DNA from: an uncultured Pelagibacteraceae bacterium
GTDB lineage: Bacteria > Pseudomonadota > Alphaproteobacteria > Pelagibacterales > Pelagibacteraceae
Assembly: GCA_902559565.1 (NCBI GenBank)
Contig: CACEIH010000001.1
Span: forward strand, 1 to 42,729
DNA: 42,729 nt
Reading direction: 5' to 3'
Both the position numbers and the translations under genes were made by a program. Positions within the stretch are counted from its first letter, which is position 1; every line of letters starts with the position of its first letter. The notes below the pieces were generated by a model. It made no database searches. It was given only the letters and a program-made list of their open reading frames with translations, and was not told where the DNA came from. Below are positions 1 to 12,482 of the stretch, one piece after another.

Positions 1-2
1 AA

Positions 3-629
3 AGAACTGGTTTAGAAGGATCGATTATTTTGGACCATATCAAACACCCATTAATTTTTTTAGGAAAACAAATTGGAATATTGATCCCATTTTTCTTTTT
101 GATTTATCTATTAATTAAAAAAATAAAATTTAGAATAAATTTAAAAGATAAAAAATTATTATTTTTGGTATTTATAAATATACTTCCAATTATCTTAATG
201 TTTATTACTTCGGTGGTAACTGGATCAAAAATAAGAACAATGTGGATGACACCTTTTTATTTATTTTTTGGAGTATTTTTTGTTTATTTATTTCAATCTC
301 AAATTAACGTTAAAAAAGTTAATTCATTTTTATATGGGTTTTTAATTTTATTTTTCTTATCACCTATTCTGTATTCATATGAATCTATCAGTAATACGGA
401 TAAGCGAACAGATTATCCAGGAAAAGAAATTGCAGCAAAAGTGCAAATTGTTTGGGATCAGGATTTCGATAACAAGATTCAATTTGTAACTGGAAATGAG
501 TGGAATGCTGGAAATCTTTCATATCATTTAAATTCAAGACCTAAATGGGAAGGATTTACTAATGATCAAATTTTGAATAGGTCTTCACAATTTATTTGCG
601 TAGATGAAGTTTGTTTGGGAAGATACTAG
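3..629 (+). CDS. C-terminal part of a membrane glycosyltransferase (PMT/ArnT-like GT83 family); 5' end outside the window
   Basis: Reading frame is open from base 3 to the stop at 627-629, upstream of the listed Met; hydrophobic multi-TM segment with 'HIKHPLIFLGKQIGILIPF', typical of PMT_2-type proteins. Confidence 0.6.
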   Translation, partial: RTGLEGSIILDHIKHPLIFLGKQIGILIPFFFLIYLLIKKIKFRINLKDKKLLFLVFINILPIILMFITSVVTGSKIRTMWMTPFYLFFGVFFVYLFQSQINVKKVNSFLYGFLILFFLSPILYSYESISNTDKRTDYPGKEIAAKVQIVWDQDFDNKIQFVTGNEWNAGNLSYHLNSRPKWEGFTNDQILNRSSQFICVDEVCLGRY

Positions 630-646
630 AATAAATAACTTTATTA

Positions 647-1516
647 ATGAAAATTAAAATATTAATTCCTGTTTATAATGATTGGCAATCAGTTTCCAAA
701 TTAGTTGATGATATCGATAGTTTATCAATAGATAGAAACTTTGAAATTTCTATTATAATAGTAAACGATGCATCAAATCATGATCGCCAAGAGGAAGATA
801 AAAATTTAGAAAATATTCAATCTATAAAGATTCTTAATATGAAAATAAATCAAGGTCATTCAAGATGTATTGCAACTGGATTAAAATATATTTATGAGAA
901 AGAAGATTTTGATTATGTTATTCCAATGGATGGAGACGGTGAAGATAGACCTGAAGAAATAAAAGAATTTTTAAATCAAATTGAAAATTCAAATAATAAA
1001 GCTTTAATTGGAGTAAGAATTAAAAGGTCAGAAAGCACAATGTTTAAAATTTGCTATCAATTTCATAAATTAATTACATTAACTTTTACGGGTAAATTAA
1101 TTAAATTTGGAAATTATACATGCTTACCAAAAAAGACTGTTGAAAAATTGATTAATGAAAAAGCTACTTGGAATAGTTTTTCTGGATCTTTAACAAAGAT
1201 TGAAAAGGATTTATTGTCAGTTCCTTCAATAAGAGGGGAAAGATATTTTGGACCTTCAAAAATGAGTTTTTTCAATTTATTAAAGCATTCACTGTCAATT
1301 ATAAGTGTTTTCAAAAAAACAGTTTTAATACGTTCAGCTTTATTTATTATTTTTTATATACTTATGATAAAAAGTAATGCATCAGTAATAACTTCAATAC
1401 CATTGGTTTTATTGCTTATAATGATTTATTCAGTTTCAAGTTTAGCCTTAAGAGAAAATATGGATGAATTTGACAAAGCTTTGTTAAACATAAAAAATAT
1501 CGATACGATCAAATAA
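647..1516 (+). CDS. Family 2 glycosyltransferase with C-terminal TM segments
   Basis: N-terminus 'MKIKILIPVYNDWQSVSKLVDDI...IIIVNDAS' and 'DYVIPMDGDGEDRPEEI' are GT-A/GT2 motifs. Confidence 0.85.
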   Translation: MKIKILIPVYNDWQSVSKLVDDIDSLSIDRNFEISIIIVNDASNHDRQEEDKNLENIQSIKILNMKINQGHSRCIATGLKYIYEKEDFDYVIPMDGDGEDRPEEIKEFLNQIENSNNKALIGVRIKRSESTMFKICYQFHKLITLTFTGKLIKFGNYTCLPKKTVEKLINEKATWNSFSGSLTKIEKDLLSVPSIRGERYFGPSKMSFFNLLKHSLSIISVFKKTVLIRSALFIIFYILMIKSNASVITSIPLVLLLIMIYSVSSLALRENMDEFDKALLNIKNIDTIK

Positions 1517-1520
1517 ATAA

Positions 1521-2351
1521 ATGAATAAGTTTTTAGTATCAATACTATTTAGTTTAATAGTTTTAGTATCTACCAATTCACCCAAAGAAGTTAGTGCTAG
1601 AGAAATTACAAATATTCAATGGAATAAAAGTGTAGCTAAAGGTAAAAAACTTAAAAAATTTAGAGAAACTGTAACTTCACCAGCTTTAGGAAAAAAAGCA
1701 TGGAAGATTACTTTATTACCTGGGGATTGTGGAAGAGATAAAGAAGGTGATTACTCTGATTGTAAAAACAATGGTAGAGATGCTGTTGTAGGTCATGGTG
1801 GAGGAGACCGGGCTCGAAGTGAATATTCTTCAGACAAAAGATACACTGGAGAAAAATGGATATCAGTAAGTATTTATCTACCCAATGATTTTAAATCTGT
1901 CGAGCCAGTTAGTACTTCCCTTTTTCAGATTTATGAATGGGGAAAAACAAATCAACAAAGACATCCAAGAATGATGTTGAGAGTAAAGAATGGAGTTTTA
2001 GAACCAAGATATTTCCCTGTTAATGGACGTGATGTTTCAGGAAAAATAAACAAACATCTATTTATTGATGATATGAGAAATAAGTGGACAACAATTATTT
2101 TTCATACAAAAATGGGCAAAGCACCTGGGGAAGGATTTTCAAAAATGTATGTAAACAATATTCTTTACAATGAATATAATGGAAGAACCGGCTATGGGGG
2201 TCAATTTTTTAATAAATTTGGAATTTATCATAGCTGGATTTCTAGATGGAATGACGCAATAAATGGAGAATATCCAACCCAAGTTGTTTATTATGACAAT
2301 TTATTTAGAACAAATAAAAAAGAAAAACTTTTGAAATTAATTCAAAATTAA
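1521..2351 (+). CDS. Secreted heparin-lyase-I-like polysaccharide lyase family protein
   Basis: Signal peptide; 'GDCGRD...SDCKNNGRD...RSEYS', 'FQIYEWGK', 'GQFFNKFGIYHSWISRWND' resemble the Polysacc_lyase (jelly-roll) family; paralogous to the ORFs at 2351 and 5110. Confidence 0.6.
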   Translation: MNKFLVSILFSLIVLVSTNSPKEVSAREITNIQWNKSVAKGKKLKKFRETVTSPALGKKAWKITLLPGDCGRDKEGDYSDCKNNGRDAVVGHGGGDRARSEYSSDKRYTGEKWISVSIYLPNDFKSVEPVSTSLFQIYEWGKTNQQRHPRMMLRVKNGVLEPRYFPVNGRDVSGKINKHLFIDDMRNKWTTIIFHTKMGKAPGEGFSKMYVNNILYNEYNGRTGYGGQFFNKFGIYHSWISRWNDAINGEYPTQVVYYDNLFRTNKKEKLLKLIQN

Positions 2352-3298
2352 TGAAAAAAATATTGATTTTTTCTGTATCTTTACTTTTAAGTTTTTCAAG
2401 CTTTGCTCTTTCAAACACATTAACAATTAAAAAGAATAGAGTAATAAAAACACAAGGAGATGTTTTTTATAAATGGCCTCATAAATGGAAGTTCAGCTAT
2501 TTGATGGAACATTGGAAGCCTTATGCTATTCAAGAGACAACTGAAAATGTAAGATATGGTAAAACTGCTTTAAGATTTGAATTAAGGTCTGGTAGTTGTG
2601 GCAAAACCTCTGGATCTGACGATTGTAAAAATGGTCCATATGGGTCTGAAAGATATGAATTGCTCCCAAATAATAATGAAAGAGACATAAGTTTTAATGG
2701 AAATGTTTGGCATACTATTTCGTGGTATATAGAAAAATTTCATACTCCATTGGAAGGACATAATTCAATTTGGCAACTTCATAATGATGGTGATTGGGCT
2801 CCTATGTTTAATACTGATTTAACATTTGATGGTCTTTATTGGCAAAGACGAACAGCTTGCAACGTTCCTGAAATTTACAAAAAATACAATGCTAAAGGAA
2901 ATGATGGTTGCACAATTAAGTGGAAAGAAAATGCTAATGTTAAAATTATGGATAGAAAAGATCTATTTGATAGATGGAATGATGTAATAATGAATGTTAA
3001 TTATACAGCTAAAGATGATGGTTATTTAAAGTTGTGGATTAATGGAAATCTAGTTTACCATTATCAAGGACCTATTAAACCGCCCAACAAAGGAAAAGGG
3101 TGGAGTAATAATTCAACAATGCAATTTGGAATATATAGAACAGCAGATGATGGTGTTCATCTCCATACTCAAATAAATTATTATGATGAAATCAGATATG
3201 CCAAAAAAAAATGCTCGAAACTTAAATTAGAAGAGCTAGGTTATGATTGTAAAAAACTTGAAAGCCAGAAAATAGAAGTCGATACTTTATTTAATTAA
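2351..3298 (+). CDS. Secreted heparin-lyase-I-like polysaccharide lyase family protein
   Basis: Signal peptide; 'FELRSGSCGKTSGSDDCKNGPYGSERYEL', 'SIWQLHNDGDW', 'MQFGIYRTADDG'; start overlaps the previous stop (TAATG). Confidence 0.65.
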   Translation: MKKILIFSVSLLLSFSSFALSNTLTIKKNRVIKTQGDVFYKWPHKWKFSYLMEHWKPYAIQETTENVRYGKTALRFELRSGSCGKTSGSDDCKNGPYGSERYELLPNNNERDISFNGNVWHTISWYIEKFHTPLEGHNSIWQLHNDGDWAPMFNTDLTFDGLYWQRRTACNVPEIYKKYNAKGNDGCTIKWKENANVKIMDRKDLFDRWNDVIMNVNYTAKDDGYLKLWINGNLVYHYQGPIKPPNKGKGWSNNSTMQFGIYRTADDGVHLHTQINYYDEIRYAKKKCSKLKLEELGYDCKKLESQKIEVDTLFN

Positions 3299-4575
3299 TT
3301 AACTTTAATTGTTGGCAAAGAATAAAAATCAGCGGTATCTATTTTAGAAGAGTATTGCCTTCTCATATTCCATTTTTTATGAACACCAGCACTTGCAAGA
3401 CTTAATGTGGATCTTCCATATCTATAATTAGTATTATCAATTGATCTCATTAAACTTTTTATTTTTTCATCTTTTTCAGATGAAAATAAATTTTTTCTTC
3501 CATCATCGTTGCTCAATCCTGTAAGCATAACACCAGCTTTTTGATATTGATAACCATTTTTAAAAATTTTTTCTAAAATAGAAACTGCAGTCTTAACAGT
3601 TTCAATACTATTGTTTGTTGCAATAGGAAAATCAATTGTTTTTGCATTTGAATAATAACCAAAGTTCCTTTGAAAAGGACTTGTTCTAACAAAAACAGTA
3701 ACTGCTTTTGCAACTAAAGACTCTGATCTGATTTTTTCAGATGCATTTAAACAATAGCTTGCAACTGCTTCTTTCAATTCTTGAAACTTTTCAATTCTCT
3801 TTCCAAATGATCTTGAGACAACACAACTTTTTCTTTTTGTTTGTGTAGTTTCTAAATTAATACAGGGAATACCTCTGAGTTCCATCGCAGTTCTTGAGCT
3901 TAAAACATTGGAACACTTTTTAATCCAAGTATTAGATTTATTTTTAAGTTGCTTTGCATTATAAATTCCATTTTTTTGATAAAATTTTGTAAGCTGTCTA
4001 CCCACACCCCATACATCATTTATTTCAACTTTTTCTAAAATAGGATCTAAATTTTCTATATCAATCAAACTCACAACACCAGATTGTTTTTTCTTTGCGA
4101 TATGATTTGCAACTTTGCTTAAAGTTTTAGTTTTAGCAATACCGATACTTGTTGGTATTCCAGTCCATTGCAAAACTGTTTCTCTAATTTCTCTTCCAAC
4201 TTTTTCAACCTCAGAATCTGGAAAATTCGATAAATCTATAAATGCCTCATCAATTGAATACACTTCTATTGCTTCGTTAAATCTTTTAAGAGTTCTCATT
4301 ACTCTTCTAGATAGATCTCCGTATAAAGAATAATTTGATGAAAAAACTTCAACTTTATTTTTAACAATAATATCTTTAGCTTTAAAATAAGGTTCACCCA
4401 TTTTAATTCCTAACGCTTTTGCTTCATTGGATCTAGAAATGATACAACCATCATTATTAGATAAAACTACAACAGGTTTTTTTCTTATTCTTGGATTAAA
4501 TAATCTTTCACAAGAAACATAGAAAGAATTACAATCAACTAAGGCTAGTTTTCTAGTACGTTGAATGGATGACAT
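3295..4575 (-). CDS. umuC: Y-family DNA polymerase, UmuC (Pol V catalytic subunit)
   Basis: 'LALVDCNSFYVSCERLFNP', 'YSIDEAFIDLS', 'GIPTSIGIAKTKTLSKVANHIAK'; overlaps umuD. Confidence 0.95.
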   Translation of the reverse strand: MSSIQRTRKLALVDCNSFYVSCERLFNPRIRKKPVVVLSNNDGCIISRSNEAKALGIKMGEPYFKAKDIIVKNKVEVFSSNYSLYGDLSRRVMRTLKRFNEAIEVYSIDEAFIDLSNFPDSEVEKVGREIRETVLQWTGIPTSIGIAKTKTLSKVANHIAKKKQSGVVSLIDIENLDPILEKVEINDVWGVGRQLTKFYQKNGIYNAKQLKNKSNTWIKKCSNVLSSRTAMELRGIPCINLETTQTKRKSCVVSRSFGKRIEKFQELKEAVASYCLNASEKIRSESLVAKAVTVFVRTSPFQRNFGYYSNAKTIDFPIATNNSIETVKTAVSILEKIFKNGYQYQKAGVMLTGLSNDDGRKNLFSSEKDEKIKSLMRSIDNTNYRYGRSTLSLASAGVHKKWNMRRQYSSKIDTADFYSLPTIKVN

Positions 4576-4948
4576 AAGTTACAACCCCCCAAATAAAAAC
4601 ATCTTCTTCTTCATTGATTAAAATTCTATTAGAAAAGTCTTTAGAGCCAGAAGTTAGAAATTTTTTATCTCTTTCTTGGACTAAAGTTTTAACAACAAGT
4701 TCATCATGAACATTTGCAATAACTGTTGAAAAGTTTTTTGGTTTTAAACTTTTATCAACAACTAATAAATCTCCATCATTAATTCCAACATCGATCATCG
4801 ATTTTCCCTGAACTCGGATAATGAAAGTTGCTGGAACATTTTTGATTAAATGCATGTTTAGATCGATATCTTCTTCGATGTAATCGGTTGCAGGTGAGGG
4901 AAAACCAGCGCCAGCTTTATGTAGATAATAAGGGACAGTTAATTTCAT
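4553..4948 (-). CDS. umuD: UmuD, S24-type self-cleaving SOS protein
   Basis: 'AGFPSPATDYIEEDIDLN', 'VQGKSMIDVGINDGDLLVVD' (Ser) and 'ELVVKTL' (Lys). Confidence 0.93.
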   Translation of the reverse strand: MKLTVPYYLHKAGAGFPSPATDYIEEDIDLNMHLIKNVPATFIIRVQGKSMIDVGINDGDLLVVDKSLKPKNFSTVIANVHDELVVKTLVQERDKKFLTSGSKDFSNRILINEEEDVFIWGVVTYVIHSTY

Positions 4949-4963
4949 GTTCTTGTTTTGTTC
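4949..4963 (-). promoter_or_regulatory. LexA-type operator, GTTC-N7-GTTC, immediately upstream of umuD
   Basis: Plus-strand GTTCTTGTTTTGTTC, an exact match to the alphaproteobacterial LexA direct-repeat consensus GTTCN7GTTC, abutting the umuD start. Confidence 0.8.
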
Positions 4964-5019
4964 TAATTTATAGCGTATTTATACAATGCACGCAAGAGGT
5001 TGTATTTTGAGTCCGTAAT

Positions 5020-5054
5020 TGAATCAAAAGTGAATCAAAACGTGAACATCAAAA
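5020..5054. repeat. Short tandem direct repeats TGAATCAAAAG / TGAATCAAAAC / TGAACATCAAAA
   Basis: Read directly: TGAATCAAAAGTGAATCAAAACGTGAACATCAAAA. Confidence 0.6.
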
Positions 5055-5070
5055 CTACATTTTGTATGCT

Positions 5071-5079
5071 TGTGGATAA
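5071..5079 (-). promoter_or_regulatory. Perfect consensus DnaA box (TTATCCACA on the minus strand)
   Basis: Plus strand TGTGGATAA in the umuD / 5110-gene intergenic region; a single box could be chance. Confidence 0.4.
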
Positions 5080-5109
5080 CTTCAACCAAGGATAGTTTGA
5101 TTAAACTCA

Positions 5110-5853
5110 ATGAAAATTTTTTTAATTATATTCTGCTTCAGTTTTTTTTGCTTTCTAAATGTGAATGCAGATGAATGGAAAGTTAAAAATAAATGGAAAA
5201 TTTCTTGTGGGATAGTTGATAAAGAATCTTTAGTGGTAAATGGAAAACCAAAAACTAGATATAATAAAAGTGAATTCAAATTAGAGAGTGTTATTTTCAA
5301 ATTAGATAAAGGGGACGTTGGCAGTTGTCCAACTGACAAAAAACCAGCTTATAAATTTGATTATTCTGGAAGACAAGAAATTACTCATAGATTACCATTT
5401 GGTAAAACTATATTTGAAACAGATATTTATATTGAGGGAGCACCACAATATAGATCAACAGTTTTTCAAATACATGATGGAAGAAACAAAGGTGCCCCAC
5501 CTAGTTGGATTGGCATTGGTATGGACTGGAAACTTAAATACAAATTTCCAAAAGGAGAATGTTCACCAGAAAAATGTAAAAAGATAAAAACTGCTTACTT
5601 AAAACCTGGAAAGAAAAATAGATTTAAAGCAAGCATTGATTATCAAAAAAAATCAAAATCATTAACTGTTTTTTATTATCTAAATAATGAGATGATAGCT
5701 AAACATGTAGACGTACCTTTGTCTAAAAAAAAAACAGATGGGCCTTACGGACCGAGCAAACCCTACATTAAAATTGGTATTTACAGAATTGGAGAAACAG
5801 GTACAACGAGTTTTGCTTACAATAATCTTATAATAAAAAATAAAAAAAAATGA
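5110..5853 (+). CDS. Secreted heparin-lyase-I-like polysaccharide lyase family protein (third paralog)
   Basis: Signal peptide; 'DKGDVGSCPTDKKPAYKFDYSGRQEITHRLPFGKTIFETDIYIEGAPQYRSTVFQIHDGRN', 'PYIKIGIYRIGETG'. Confidence 0.55.
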   Translation: MKIFLIIFCFSFFCFLNVNADEWKVKNKWKISCGIVDKESLVVNGKPKTRYNKSEFKLESVIFKLDKGDVGSCPTDKKPAYKFDYSGRQEITHRLPFGKTIFETDIYIEGAPQYRSTVFQIHDGRNKGAPPSWIGIGMDWKLKYKFPKGECSPEKCKKIKTAYLKPGKKNRFKASIDYQKKSKSLTVFYYLNNEMIAKHVDVPLSKKKTDGPYGPSKPYIKIGIYRIGETGTTSFAYNNLIIKNKKK

Positions 5854-5874
5854 CAATAAAATAACGGAGAAAAT

Positions 5875-6237
5875 ATGAAAAAACTTACATGTCATTGTGG
5901 TGCTGTAGAAGCAGAAATTAATTTAGATGGAGATTTAGCTAAAGTAATAAAATGTAATTGTTCTATTTGCAAAAGAAAAGGAGCAATCATGTCGATGGTA
6001 AAAAATGAAGATTTTAAAATTACTAAAGGTGAAGATAAATTAAAACTTTATCAATTTCATTCGAAAGTAGCTAAACATTACTTTTGTTCTGAGTGTGGAA
6101 TTTACACTCATCATAATCCGAGGATCAATCCAGCAATGACAGGATTTAATGTTGGATGTATTGATGAAATAGATACTTTTAAATTAAACGAAGTTCCTAT
6201 AAATGATGGTAAAAACCATCCGTTAGATAAAAAATAA
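5875..6237 (+). CDS. GFA (glutathione-dependent formaldehyde-activating-like / CENP-V) domain protein
   Basis: 'CHCGAVEAEI', 'CNCSICKRKGA', 'HYFCSECGIYTHH' zinc-ligand pattern. Confidence 0.85.
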   Translation: MKKLTCHCGAVEAEINLDGDLAKVIKCNCSICKRKGAIMSMVKNEDFKITKGEDKLKLYQFHSKVAKHYFCSECGIYTHHNPRINPAMTGFNVGCIDEIDTFKLNEVPINDGKNHPLDKK

Positions 6238-6242
6238 TTTTC

Positions 6243-7163
6243 ATGCAACAATTTAGTTTATGTTTTGGTAAAGTAAAAAAAGATTGTTTAAAGTTTATTA
6301 AATCTCAAGAAACAAAAGCAGACAAATTCAAGAATAAAGAGAGAATGATAAAATCCTTTTTAATTCCATTATGTTTTTGGATAAGTAAAAAAGCTGATAA
6401 AAAAAAGCCATATTTTGTGGGTTTAGCAGGTGGCCAGGGTACCGGTAAAACAACGATAAGTTCTTTAATAAGAATTATTTTAACTAAATATTTTAAATTA
6501 AATGTTTTTAGAATTTCAATAGATGACTTTTACAAAACAAGAAAAGAGCGAATGAATTTATCAAAAAGAGTTCATCCTATGCTTTTAACTAGAGGCGTAC
6601 CTGGAACACATGATATTAATGTGATGTTAAGTTTTTTTAAAAAAGTAAAAAGTAAAAAATTTAAAAAACTTAAACTTCCGACTTTTAACAAAGCTATTGA
6701 TGACAGGTTTAATAAAAAAAAATGGTATGATTTAAAAAAGAGACCAGATGTAATTATTTTTGAAGGATGGTGTGTTGGTGCAAAATCAGAAAAAAATAAT
6801 ACTTTAAAGAAAACAATTAATTCATTGGAAAAGGCAAAAGACCAAAAACAGATTTGGAGAAAATATGTTAATCATCAATTAAAATCAAAGTACAAAAGAT
6901 TATATTCACAATTAAATTGTTTAGTCTATCTAAAAGCGAAAAATTTTAGTTTGTTACAGAAATGGAGATTAAAACAAGAAAGAAAACTTTGGGTTAAAAG
7001 TAAAGTGAAATCAAAAATAATGAGTAGAGGAGATGTATTAAATTTTATGCAAACTTATCAAAGAATAACTCAAAATATGTTTAAATATATGCCCAAGTAT
7101 GCTTCAATTATTTTAAATTTAAACACTAACCATCAAATTAAATCTGCGGTATATAAAAAGTAA
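6243..7163 (+). CDS. P-loop kinase, D-glycerate 3-kinase-like
   Basis: Walker A 'GLAGGQGTGKTTIS', 'ISIDDFYKTRKER', 'RGVPGTHDI', 'LPTFNKAIDDR', 'IIFEGWCVG'. Confidence 0.75.
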   Translation: MQQFSLCFGKVKKDCLKFIKSQETKADKFKNKERMIKSFLIPLCFWISKKADKKKPYFVGLAGGQGTGKTTISSLIRIILTKYFKLNVFRISIDDFYKTRKERMNLSKRVHPMLLTRGVPGTHDINVMLSFFKKVKSKKFKKLKLPTFNKAIDDRFNKKKWYDLKKRPDVIIFEGWCVGAKSEKNNTLKKTINSLEKAKDQKQIWRKYVNHQLKSKYKRLYSQLNCLVYLKAKNFSLLQKWRLKQERKLWVKSKVKSKIMSRGDVLNFMQTYQRITQNMFKYMPKYASIILNLNTNHQIKSAVYKK

Positions 7164-8458
7164 TGAAATTTTTTTTTAAAACTTTTCTAATATTATTTTT
7201 TTCTTTGAACTCTGTTTTTGCAGAAACTTTTGATGCTGCTTTAAAAAGGGCTTATGACACTAATCCAGAATTAAATGCAGAAAGAAAAAGTTTAAATATC
7301 TCTGAACATGAATTAAAAGTTTCTAGAAGTTCATATCTCCCGACAATAACTTTAGAGGGTAGTAAAAGTCAGGAAAATACTGACAAGTTAACCAATCGAA
7401 ATGGTTCGAATGCATCTATTACGGATGTAGATCCAGAGGTAAGATCTATTACAATTACGCAAACATTAATTGATTTTGGAAGAGGAGCAGAATTAGCAAA
7501 AAGTAAAATAGGTATTAACTTAGCTAAAGCAAAACTTTTAAAGAAAGAACAAGAAATTTTATATAAAGCTGTTGAAGCTTATACAGGATTAATTTCAGCA
7601 AAAGAAAAACTTTCTATAAACAGTTCAAATGTAAATTTGCTAGAAAGACAAGTTGAAACAGATAGAATTAGATTAGAAAGAGGCAATGTCTCTTTGTCAG
7701 ACGTTTCGCAATCAGAGTCATCGTTAGCAGGAGCACAAGCAAAATTAATAGAAGCTGAAAATGAACTTTTTACCAGTAGGTTGAATTATGAAAATGTAAT
7801 AGGCCAACTAAATGATGTTGAAAGTTTGGATAAAAGTTCAATTAATGGTTTAGACTTACCAAATCAATTAAGCGAAGCAATTGATATATCTAAAAAAAAT
7901 AATCCTGATTTGATCATTGCAAAACTTGAATATGAACAATCAAAAAAAGATACTATAAGTGCAAGATCTGATTTGGCGCCAACAGCAAAATTATCATTTG
8001 ATAGATCAAAAACCGAAGATCTTAGCTCAACTTACGATGAAAAAGAACAAGATACATTAAAAGCAACAGTTACTTGGCCATTTTTTTCTGGTGGAAAAAA
8101 TTATGCAAATTTGAAAAAAAATAAAAGTTCTGAAGAGAGAAAAAGCTTGCTTTTAGATTATTCAACAAAAAAAAATCAAACAGATGTAGCTAGTGCATGG
8201 ACTTCGTACCAATCTAATCAAAGCTTATTGATTTCGGTTAAGGCTCAAGTAAATGCAGCAGAAATTGCAAATGAAGGTATTGTTGCTGAATACAATAGTG
8301 GATCAGATCGAACTACTTTAGAGGTAATTCAGTCTAATTCTTTATTATTGAATGCTCAGATTTCATTGGTCGATTCTGAAAGAAACTTTATTCTATCTAA
8401 ATTTAATCTTCTTAAATCCATTGGATTGCTCAATAGTGAGTATCTAAAAATTAGATAA
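7163..8458 (+). CDS. tolC: TolC-family outer membrane efflux protein
   Basis: Signal peptide, 'FDAALKRAYDTNPELNAERKSLNISEHELKVSRSSYLPTITLEGS', repeated coiled-coil organisation. Confidence 0.88.
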   Translation: MKFFFKTFLILFFSLNSVFAETFDAALKRAYDTNPELNAERKSLNISEHELKVSRSSYLPTITLEGSKSQENTDKLTNRNGSNASITDVDPEVRSITITQTLIDFGRGAELAKSKIGINLAKAKLLKKEQEILYKAVEAYTGLISAKEKLSINSSNVNLLERQVETDRIRLERGNVSLSDVSQSESSLAGAQAKLIEAENELFTSRLNYENVIGQLNDVESLDKSSINGLDLPNQLSEAIDISKKNNPDLIIAKLEYEQSKKDTISARSDLAPTAKLSFDRSKTEDLSSTYDEKEQDTLKATVTWPFFSGGKNYANLKKNKSSEERKSLLLDYSTKKNQTDVASAWTSYQSNQSLLISVKAQVNAAEIANEGIVAEYNSGSDRTTLEVIQSNSLLLNAQISLVDSERNFILSKFNLLKSIGLLNSEYLKIR

Positions 8459-8500
8459 TTAGCCAGTTTTTAGCTTTAAATAAATTAATCTTGCTAATGA

Positions 8501-8515
8501 GAACAAAATGTGTAC
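8501..8515 (+). promoter_or_regulatory. Near-consensus LexA-type box upstream of recA (one mismatch)
   Basis: GAACAAAATGTGTAC; reverse complement GTACACATTTTGTTC against GTTCN7GTTC; shares the TTTTGTTC right half with the umuD box. Confidence 0.5.
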
Positions 8516-8564
8516 ATTTATTTCATGATTCGAGTGTTAAAAAAAATTAAAAAACGAGGAAAAA

Positions 8565-9713
8565 ATGACTAAAAATAACTTAAAAGTAGTTAAATCTACA
8601 AAAGATCAAGAATTGGATAATAAAGAAAAAAATAAAGCTTTAGAAGCAGCTATTAGCCAAATTACAGATAATTTTGGAAAAGGTTCAGTTATGAAGCTGG
8701 GCGAAAAAAGAGCTATGGATATCGAGTCAATATCTACAGGTTCTTTAAGCTTAGATTTAGCTTTAGGAATAGGTGGTTTACCAAAAGGAAGAATTATTGA
8801 AGTTTATGGACCAGAGTCATCTGGAAAAACAACATTAGCTTTACAAGTTGTTGCTGAGGCTCAAAAAGCAGGTGGAATTTGTGCATTTGTAGATGCTGAG
8901 CACGCTTTGGATCCAGTTTATGCAAAAAAATTAGGAGTGAATACTGAAGAGCTTTTAATTTCACAACCAGACGCAGGTGAACAAGCCTTAGAAATAGCAG
9001 ATACGCTAGTAAAATCAGGGTCTATTTCAGTTATAGTAATTGACTCAGTTGCAGCTTTAACTCCAAAAGCTGAAATTGAAGGTGAAATGGGCGACCATCA
9101 CGTAGGTCTTCAATCAAGATTAATGAGTCAGGCTTTAAGAAAATTAACTGGTTCAATTTCAAATACAAATACAATGATGATTTTCATTAACCAAATCAGA
9201 ATGAAAATTGGAGTTATGTTTGGAAGTCCAGAAACAACATCAGGTGGAAATGCACTTAAGTTCTATTCATCTGTAAGAATGGACATTAGAAGAATTGGTG
9301 CCATCAAAGATAAAGATGAAATTATTGGTAACTCTACAAGAGTAAAAGTAGTTAAGAATAAAGTTGCTCCGCCATTCAAAGTTGTTGAATTTGATTTAAT
9401 GTATGGAAAAGGAATTAGTAAAATGGGTGAGTTAGTAGACCTTGGAGCTAAAGCAGATATTATTGAAAAATCAGGAGCATGGTATGCTTATAAAGGAGAA
9501 AAAATAGGACAAGGTAGAGAAAATGCCAAAGTCTATTTAGCCCAAAATCCGCAAGTTGCTGCAGAAATAGAAATGGCAATTAGGGAAAAAGCAGGTGTGA
9601 TTTCTAAAAAGATTGAGGGAAATCCATTAAGTCCTGAAAAAATTGAAAAAGAGAAGAAAGTGGCTGAAAAAGAAGAAGCTAATAAAGAAGCTACTCCTCC
9701 TAAAAAGAACTAA
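8565..9713 (+). CDS. recA: Recombinase RecA
   Basis: '[23 protein letters not shown]', '[17 protein letters not shown]', '[29 protein letters not shown]'. Confidence 0.99.
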   Translation: MTKNNLKVVKSTKDQELDNKEKNKALEAAISQITDNFGKGSVMKLGEKRAMDIESISTGSLSLDLALGIGGLPKGRIIEVYGPESSGKTTLALQVVAEAQKAGGICAFVDAEHALDPVYAKKLGVNTEELLISQPDAGEQALEIADTLVKSGSISVIVIDSVAALTPKAEIEGEMGDHHVGLQSRLMSQALRKLTGSISNTNTMMIFINQIRMKIGVMFGSPETTSGGNALKFYSSVRMDIRRIGAIKDKDEIIGNSTRVKVVKNKVAPPFKVVEFDLMYGKGISKMGELVDLGAKADIIEKSGAWYAYKGEKIGQGRENAKVYLAQNPQVAAEIEMAIREKAGVISKKIEGNPLSPEKIEKEKKVAEKEEANKEATPPKKN

Positions 9714-9738
9714 AATTAAAGGTCATCTTTAAATTATA

Positions 9739-12473
<2,735 letters not shown>

Positions 12474-12482
<9 letters not shown>

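Noticed and set aside
5020-5079. Calling this a chromosomal or plasmid origin as a feature
   Set aside because: Only one perfect DnaA box and three short imperfect repeats; no rep or par gene in the window
5082-5339. 85-aa minus-strand ORF at the start of the third lyase-like gene
   Set aside because: Overlaps the signal-peptide CDS on the plus strand; no support
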